From contig CAZUAH010000237.1 in NCBI GenBank assembly GCA_964617665.1, positions 1 through 20,482 of the forward strand: a DNA stretch of 20,482 nt, written 5' to 3'. This DNA comes from JADHUC01 sp964617665. GTDB taxonomy: Bacteria; Planctomycetota; Planctomycetia; Pirellulales; Pirellulaceae. A program made the position numbers and the translations under genes. Positions 15,621 through 20,482 of this stretch are shown here, one piece after another. Under the pieces are notes generated by a model. It was not told the origin of the DNA, did no database searches, and saw only the letters and a list, made by a program, of their open reading frames with translations. Numbering within the stretch: the stretch's first letter is position 1; each line of letters opens with the position of its first letter.

Positions 15621-16086
15621 TCGAGATCCCTTCCGACACCATTTCTTATCCACATATTACCAACTCCACTCCATCTTCGTACGCCGCCAGCAACCAGAAT
15701 GCCCGCCTGTAGTTCTGAAGCTACGGAATTCTATGCCGAATCGACTGTCCAGGTCCATATCTGTGATGGATCCTGCCCGGTGCCACCGACGCTCCCATCG
15801 CAGGCTGGGACGCTCGGCATCAGACCGGGTTTTCGGTTTCCGCTGCCAGACGCGACTCGGGCCGTGCAATCTGGCGGCAGTGCAGAGCAGACTCAAGAAG
15901 CCCAGCGAAAGTCGACGAACTTGTCGAGAAGCTCTTCGGTGATCTTGGGACAACCGGTCGATCGGCAAGATCACTGCAATGTCGCTGCCTTGAATCGAAG
16001 TCCGATGGCGTGGATCAAGCAAGCAGGTGTCTTATGAAGTGCCTCTGGTACGGACCGTCATTCCTCCGTGCCGAGGTCAGACGCGC
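15621..16086. other. 466-base stretch without a recognisable gene
   Basis: Between the DUF488 gene and the TetR gene. Frames of 110-120 codons are open on both strands (for example about 15657-16022 minus and 15699-16037 plus). Their translations are Arg- and Ser-rich, low in hydrophobic pattern and show no motif I know, so I treat them as chance. No tRNA-like or strong terminator structure was found by eye. It may be decayed coding sequence. Confidence 0.5.
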
Positions 16087-16704
16087 TCACGTCGCATAGT
16101 GACTAAGGAACATGGCGACAGCAGACTTGACGACCGCGTCCTGCTCTCGTTTCGATAGCGGCGGCTCGCTTCCCACGATCTGAGGCCAGAAAGCAATCGA
16201 GTTCAGCAATCCCACGAACTGTTTCGCAGCCTGCTTCGGATTCTCCACTTTCAGACGCCCCGCCTCGTGCGCTGCTCGAAGCCAGTTCGTGAGTCCTGTT
16301 TCCGGACGCTTTGACTCGCCCATCATCGTACGCGCCAAGTGCGGCGATTGAAGAAACCGTGATAGGACGACTCGCGCCAAGTTCTGGAAATCCTCTGAAG
16401 CGAACAACGCCATCGCCGATCGCGCATTGTACGTAAGCTGCTGCTCCAGAGTTTCGCTTGGGGTATACGGATGATCGGAAACGACGTCACAACGCGACAT
16501 CAACAGGTCCACGATCGCCGCGAATAGGCCCTCCTTGCTGGGGAAATGATTGTAAACCGTTCGCTTGGAAACATCTGCTGCGGCCGCAATTACGTCCATA
16601 CTCGTATTGTCAAAACCGCGGGAGCGGAATTCGTTAGCCGCTGCCTCCAGGATTGCGGCTCGTTTCCGGTCCGTTAGACGCGTGCGGGATTCGTCTTTCG
16701 CCAT
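16087..16704 (-). CDS. TetR/AcrR-family transcriptional repressor, 205 aa
   Basis: A DNA-binding repressor that probably controls the divergent efflux genes and itself. The N-terminal HTH domain is typical of the family: RKRAAILEAAANEFRSRGFDNTSMDVIAAAADVSKRTVYNHFPSKEGLFAAIV (about residues 13-65), with the recognition helix VSKRTVYNHF. The C-terminal ligand-binding part (about 80-205) is all-helical and AefR-like, with FQNLARVVLSRFLQSPHLARTM and a conserved late segment AKQFVGLLNSIAFWPQIVG. Length is normal for the family. The start is the ATG at 16702-16704. A perfect palindrome 42-68 bases upstream lies between this gene and the adaptor gene and is the likely operator. The effector is unknown; the pump context suggests a toxic hydrophobic compound. 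Confidence 0.95.
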   Translation of the reverse strand: MAKDESRTRLTDRKRAAILEAAANEFRSRGFDNTSMDVIAAAADVSKRTVYNHFPSKEGLFAAIVDLLMSRCDVVSDHPYTPSETLEQQLTYNARSAMALFASEDFQNLARVVLSRFLQSPHLARTMMGESKRPETGLTNWLRAAHEAGRLKVENPKQAAKQFVGLLNSIAFWPQIVGSEPPLSKREQDAVVKSAVAMFLSHYAT

Positions 16705-16725
16705 CTTGGAGAATTACACTCTGGG

Positions 16726-16772
16726 GTTTACTTTTTTCGGCCGATATGTAAACTGTACGGTGTAGTTTACAT
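16726..16772. promoter_or_regulatory. TetR operator and overlapping divergent promoters
   Basis: ATGTAAACT (16746-16754), 9-base spacer, AGTTTACAT (16764-16772): a perfect 27-base palindrome of the size TetR dimers bind. A third half-site, GTTTAC, lies at 16726-16731. Possible promoters run into each other here. Plus strand: TTTACT (16727-16732), 16 bases, TAAACT (16749-16754). Minus strand: TTTACA (complement of 16747-16752), 16 bases, TAAACC (complement of 16725-16730). Binding at the palindrome would cover elements of both, giving joint repression of regulator and pump. The palindrome is seen directly; the promoters and binding are inferred. Confidence 0.75.
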
Positions 16773-16856
16773 TTCCGCAATACGAAGCAAGGCCGAAATC
16801 CTACCGCTTCGTCTCGTGCCGACAGCCAAAACAGCACGAAAAGGGGCTCTCATTCC

Positions 16857-18566
16857 ATGAAGGCAACAATGCAAGTCCTTACGGGGATTGCAGTAATTCT
16901 AATCGCTGGATGCGGCCCATCCAGTGACCAATCACCACAAACCAAGGCGCCGCGGCCAGTTTCGGTCCTCCATTTGGAGCAACAGCACCCAGAGCACGGT
17001 CATACGATGACCGGCTCGGTTGGCTCGTGGAAGACGGAGCAGGTTGGCTTCGAGGTGGCTGGACGCGTAATCCAGGTGCTTGAACCGAGTGCGCACATTG
17101 AAGGCCGAATCCTCGATCAATCGGGCAAAAAGGTGCTCGCCGAGGGCACGGTACTCGCTCGCGTCGATGACGAACGTTATCGAATTGCCGCCGAGTCAGC
17201 GCAGGCAGCCGTGGACGTGGCGAATCGCCAGATGGAAGCGATTCGAGTTGAGATCGAACAAGGGATTCCCGCGCGGATCGTCGCTGCCGAGGTGGAAGAG
17301 AAGTTGGCCAAGCTTGAATTTGAACGGGAAAGCGGCCTCGTATCCAGAAACGCAATCTCGCAAGGCGAGTTCGATCGTACGCGTACGAATCTCGAAACGG
17401 CGACAGCCAACGTAGCGACTCTGCAAGCAGAGCTTGCCGCCAAGCAAGCGGAGCTTTGCGCGGTAGGTGCGCAGGTCGAACAGGCGAAGTTGCAGTTGGC
17501 CGAGGCCAAAAGAGACCGCCGGGATGCAACTCTCTATTCTTCATTCCGCGGCCAAGTGGCTGAGGTTCACGTCGTACCCGGCAGCTATGTCGCGGTCGGC
17601 GAGCCGGCGTTGACAATTCAAATGATGGACCCAATGAAGGTCGAGCTGGAACTGTCGGCTACGATGTCTCGCAAGTTCCGATACGGCGATGCGGTTCGCC
17701 TGATCGGCACCGACACCGACCAGCAGCCGATTCCATTGGCGGGATTCGTCTACAGCACCGATCCCGTGGCCGACGCGGAAACGCGGACATTCACCGTCAC
17801 CCTGCTGGTCCGAAACCAGAAGGTTCAACCGCCCGTCACGCCCGAATTGGACACCCAGCGACTGGCTCGCACCAGAGATATCTGGCCGCTCGACGTCGAA
17901 CCGATTGTCGGTGGCGGAGTCGCCCTGATGGTCGAGGCGAGCGCAATCCGGCACGATTCCGACGGAGCCTTTCTCTGGAAAGTTACGAACCGCCACATCG
18001 GCAATGTTCCGGCGCACGCATCTCGTGTACTGAACGTCACGAAAGTTCGTGTGACACCCAGTGATCTTACCATCCCCTTTCTCGGCAACTGGAACTTTGT
18101 GCCGGTCACTGCCAACGATGGCCATACGCTCGATCCGACTCGTGACATGGTGGCCGGGAAAATCACTGTCGACGACGGTGATGCGGATTCGTGGAACGGT
18201 GACCGGATCCTACTTGACCGATCCGGCTGGCTGTTGCGCCCGGGTGATTTGGTGAGCGTCAAATTGCCAAACGGCGATGCGGCGTCCGGTTACTACGTCC
18301 CCGTGAAAGCGATTCGGCACGAGTCGGGTCGGACGTTCATCTTCGTGGTGGACGAGGCGGAGCCTGGGCAGTTTCATGCTCGACGCGTGGAAGTACGACT
18401 GGCCGGTACGGCCTATTCCGATGGCGGTGAAGAGGTCTTGCGACGAATCGAGCCGATCGGCAGTGGAGGCTTCGCCGACGGAGTTCGCCTGATTGTCGAA
18501 GGTGTCCATTTTCTGGCCGACGGCGAAGCGGTTGCTGTGGTCGACCGAATGGAGGACGCCCAATGA
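16857..18566 (+). CDS. RND efflux periplasmic adaptor lipoprotein (HlyD/AcrA family), 569 aa
   Basis: The membrane-fusion protein linking an inner-membrane RND pump to an outer-membrane channel. The signal MKATMQVLTGIAVILIAGC gives lipobox IAGC with lipidated Cys19. A lipoyl-like barrel half is at about 55-110 (VGFEVAGRVIQVLEPSAHIEG, GTVLARVDDERYRIAAE). Then comes a long coiled-coil hairpin (about 112-228, Ala/Glu/Gln-rich) and the returning half (ATLYSSFRGQVAEVHVVPGSYVAVGEPALTIQ). A beta-barrel follows (about 258-320). It is much longer than the usual 350-420 residues because the C-terminal membrane-proximal type segment appears twice: ALMVEASAIRHDSDGAFLWKV (about 356 on) and GYYVPVKAIRHESGRTFIFVV (about 478 on). 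An in-frame ATG at 16869 would lose the basic residue of the signal, so I keep 16857. The stop overlaps the pump gene by four bases. Confidence 0.92.
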   Translation: MKATMQVLTGIAVILIAGCGPSSDQSPQTKAPRPVSVLHLEQQHPEHGHTMTGSVGSWKTEQVGFEVAGRVIQVLEPSAHIEGRILDQSGKKVLAEGTVLARVDDERYRIAAESAQAAVDVANRQMEAIRVEIEQGIPARIVAAEVEEKLAKLEFERESGLVSRNAISQGEFDRTRTNLETATANVATLQAELAAKQAELCAVGAQVEQAKLQLAEAKRDRRDATLYSSFRGQVAEVHVVPGSYVAVGEPALTIQMMDPMKVELELSATMSRKFRYGDAVRLIGTDTDQQPIPLAGFVYSTDPVADAETRTFTVTLLVRNQKVQPPVTPELDTQRLARTRDIWPLDVEPIVGGGVALMVEASAIRHDSDGAFLWKVTNRHIGNVPAHASRVLNVTKVRVTPSDLTIPFLGNWNFVPVTANDGHTLDPTRDMVAGKITVDDGDADSWNGDRILLDRSGWLLRPGDLVSVKLPNGDAASGYYVPVKAIRHESGRTFIFVVDEAEPGQFHARRVEVRLAGTAYSDGGEEVLRRIEPIGSGGFADGVRLIVEGVHFLADGEAVAVVDRMEDAQ

Positions 18567-20482
18567 GCCGGCTGCCAGATTTCGCGATTCGCCACAAGAC
18601 GATCGTCGTCACCGTCGTCACGTTATTGGTCATCTGGGGTGTGATCTCGTTCTTTACGATGCCGCGACGGGAGGACCCCGAATTCACCATCATGACTTGC
18701 GTTGTGACGACTCGCTGGCCAGGTGCGTCGGCCGAGAAGGTCGAGCAACTGATCACGGATCCATTGGAAGAAGTGCTGGACGGAATTGAAGAGGTCGACG
18801 TGTTGCGATCAACATCGATCAATGGCCAGTCCACGATCTTTGTCGATCTGGACGAATCGCTGTCGCCATCATTGGTGGACCAAGTGTGGGACAAAGTGCG
18901 GGCGCGCGCGAAAACCGTCGAAATGCCCGAGCCTCATATCACGCCTATCGTCAACGATGATTTTGGCGACACAAGCGTCATCCTGTTTGCCGTCTATCAG
19001 CGGCCGCTACCCGGTCAGAGCGAAATCGACCCGCGACATGCCTATTCCCATCGCGAGTTGGACATCTTCTCGGACCGAGTCCGCGACGCTCTGCGGCTGC
19101 TTCCGGGCGTGGCCAAGATTCAGCGTTTTGGAGTCCGAGAAGAAGCGATTTACATCGAAACCGACGCCGGCGCGTGGTCGCAGCTTAGTCTCACCTCCGC
19201 ACAGCTGCGGACTTTGGCTGCGTCGCGTAATATCATCGAATCCGGCGGATCTATCGACACGGACGACGGGCGGTTCTTCGTCCAGCCCGGCGGCGAACTG
19301 GATGCCGTTGACGAAATCAACTCGATCGTCGCCGGACTGACACGTTCCGAGGACAGCCACAACCAGGTCTACTTGGAGGACCTGGGCTTGAAGGTTCGGC
19401 GAGCGTATCAGGATCCGCTGCGGATGATCTGCCGATACGGCGATATGGAACTCTCGCAACCTTGCGTCATCGTCTCGGCAACCATGAAGTCCGGCGCGAA
19501 TATCATTGACATTTGCGCGTCGGCGAAAACCCGAGTCGATGAACTGCAAAACGTGGAACAGAAGATTCCACCCGATCTGGGCGTAACGCCAGTATCCGAC
19601 CAATCGGAAAGCGTGAATGCCCGTATCCAAGGCGTGGTGGCGAACGTGGTCGAAGCGATTCTGATCGTCGTCTTCGTGGTGTATCTCGTTGTGGGATTTC
19701 GCACGGCTGCAGTGATGGCCGCCAACATTCCGTTCGTCGTGCTGGCTTCAATCGCCATCATTACGTTGTTCGACGTCCAGTTGGAGCAAATGTCACTTGC
19801 GTCGATGATCATTGCCTTGGGGCTACTGGTCGACAACGCCGTGCAGGTCTGCGACCAGTCGCGGACGAACCAGGTGGCCGGCATGGAACCGGTCGAAGCG
19901 ACGGTTGCCGGCGCCAAGATGCTGGCAGCACCCATGCTGAACGGGACGCTGACAACCATCGCAGCCTTCGTACCGATGCTGATCGCCATCGAAGGCGGTA
20001 AACGCGAATTCATCTACAGCCTGCCGGTGACGTTGTCCGTCATGCTGGCGGTGAGTTGGTTGCTGGCGATGACCTTCTGTGTGATTCTGGCCGCCACTTT
20101 CATTCGCCCGCCGAAGGACCCAGCGAGGCCGTCAGCGCCGCTGCCCAGGCTTGCTCAGTGGATCGCCTACCAGGTTCGCAGGAGGCGAAAGCGACGCCCC
20201 ATGGAAGGCACCTCGTTAACGTCCGGCGGCATCATCTTTCGCACTTACGGATGGCTCGCCGGGGTGGCTCTGAAGCACAAATTTGTGACGGTTGCCGCAG
20301 CGATCGGACTGCTGGTGCTGACGCTGCAATTGCCGATCGGAACGGAGTTCTTTCCACAGAACGAACGGGACCAGTTCGTGGTGGACGTATGGTTGCCGGA
20401 AAACTCGAGCATCGAGCAAACCGATCGCGCTGCACGGGCAGTGGAGGAGATCATTCGGAAGCTCAGCCCAACGACGGATCAA
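18563..20482 (+). CDS. RND efflux pump, inner-membrane permease (AcrB/HAE1-type), partial (first 640 aa)
   Basis: The proton-driven permease of the tripartite efflux system, cut by the window end after 640 residues of an expected 1000-1100. It opens MSRLPDFAIRHKTIVVTVVTL, with the first membrane helix at about 13-31, then the porter-domain entry MPRREDPEFTIMTCVVTTRWPGASAEKVEQLITDPLEE typical of the family. Later segments are LPGVAKIQRFGVREEAIYIE and the helix block from about 360 (EAILIVVFVVYLVVGFRTAAVM; QMSLASMIIALGLLVDNAVQ). In the TM4 proton-relay position this pump has VDN (Asp424-Asn425) rather than the VDD of AcrB; one acidic residue remains, a variation common among other RND proteins. 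A basic loop (RRRRKRRP) precedes the second half-repeat (ALKHKFVTVAAAIGLLVL). The start ATG (18563-18565) overlaps the adaptor stop by four bases, so the two are translated together. Confidence 0.95.
   Translation, partial: MSRLPDFAIRHKTIVVTVVTLLVIWGVISFFTMPRREDPEFTIMTCVVTTRWPGASAEKVEQLITDPLEEVLDGIEEVDVLRSTSINGQSTIFVDLDESLSPSLVDQVWDKVRARAKTVEMPEPHITPIVNDDFGDTSVILFAVYQRPLPGQSEIDPRHAYSHRELDIFSDRVRDALRLLPGVAKIQRFGVREEAIYIETDAGAWSQLSLTSAQLRTLAASRNIIESGGSIDTDDGRFFVQPGGELDAVDEINSIVAGLTRSEDSHNQVYLEDLGLKVRRAYQDPLRMICRYGDMELSQPCVIVSATMKSGANIIDICASAKTRVDELQNVEQKIPPDLGVTPVSDQSESVNARIQGVVANVVEAILIVVFVVYLVVGFRTAAVMAANIPFVVLASIAIITLFDVQLEQMSLASMIIALGLLVDNAVQVCDQSRTNQVAGMEPVEATVAGAKMLAAPMLNGTLTTIAAFVPMLIAIEGGKREFIYSLPVTLSVMLAVSWLLAMTFCVILAATFIRPPKDPARPSAPLPRLAQWIAYQVRRRRKRRPMEGTSLTSGGIIFRTYGWLAGVALKHKFVTVAAAIGLLVLTLQLPIGTEFFPQNERDQFVVDVWLPENSSIEQTDRAARAVEEIIRKLSPTTDQ

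Noticed and set aside
15657..16022. A 121-codon minus-strand frame upstream of the DUF488 gene
   Set aside because: Arg/Ser-rich sequence with no motif, no good ribosome site seen, and a competing frame of similar length on the other strand.

Overview
The window looks like part of a chromosome from a planctomycete (Planctomycetota, probably a Pirellulales-like lineage). The evidence is two very large secreted proteins resembling the hydrazine-synthase alpha subunit, each with two CxxCH haem c sites. There is also a secreted PQQ-type beta-propeller protein, a DUF5362-like membrane protein, several lipoproteins with otherwise unrecognised sequence, and moderately high GC. The organism is inferred from gene content only; there is no rRNA or tRNA gene here.

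Layout. Everything from 1 to about 16,704 is on the minus strand. At 1-466 is the N-terminal half of an extended-SDR NAD(P)-dependent epimerase/dehydratase, cut by the window edge. It is followed by a small lipoprotein (600-1088) and a membrane protein (1278-1784). The first HzsA-related dihaem protein is at 1921-4797. The gap upstream of it (4798-5120) carries a perfect 25-bp inverted repeat whose arms are themselves palindromic, like paired REP elements. A two-gene unit then encodes a CD225/dispanin-family protein and a DUF2752 protein (5121-5850). A structured intergenic stretch with three perfect inverted repeats follows (5886-6080).

The second block (6122-13654) holds a lipoprotein with an apparent internal duplication and an exported fusion of a SAM-methyltransferase-like domain to two PQQ-like beta-propellers. 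Just upstream of the fusion gene is a possible 37-residue secreted peptide. The second HzsA-related dihaem protein, with a galactose-binding-like N-terminal region, completes the block. All appear exported, so this block plus the first HzsA-like gene reads as a periplasmic or envelope redox module of unknown substrate.

The third block (13954-15620) is a tightly overlapping pair. The first gene has a Panacea/SocA-like N-terminal region fused to DUF488. The second is a 267-residue protein of a family I cannot name. This is the most likely accessory or undescribed system in the window. A 466-base stretch without a recognisable gene follows.

The last block (16087-20482) is a TetR-regulated RND efflux locus. 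A TetR repressor on the minus strand diverges from a lipoprotein adaptor and an RND pump (cut at the window end) on the plus strand. A perfect 9-9-9 palindromic operator lies between them, overlapping possible face-to-face promoters.
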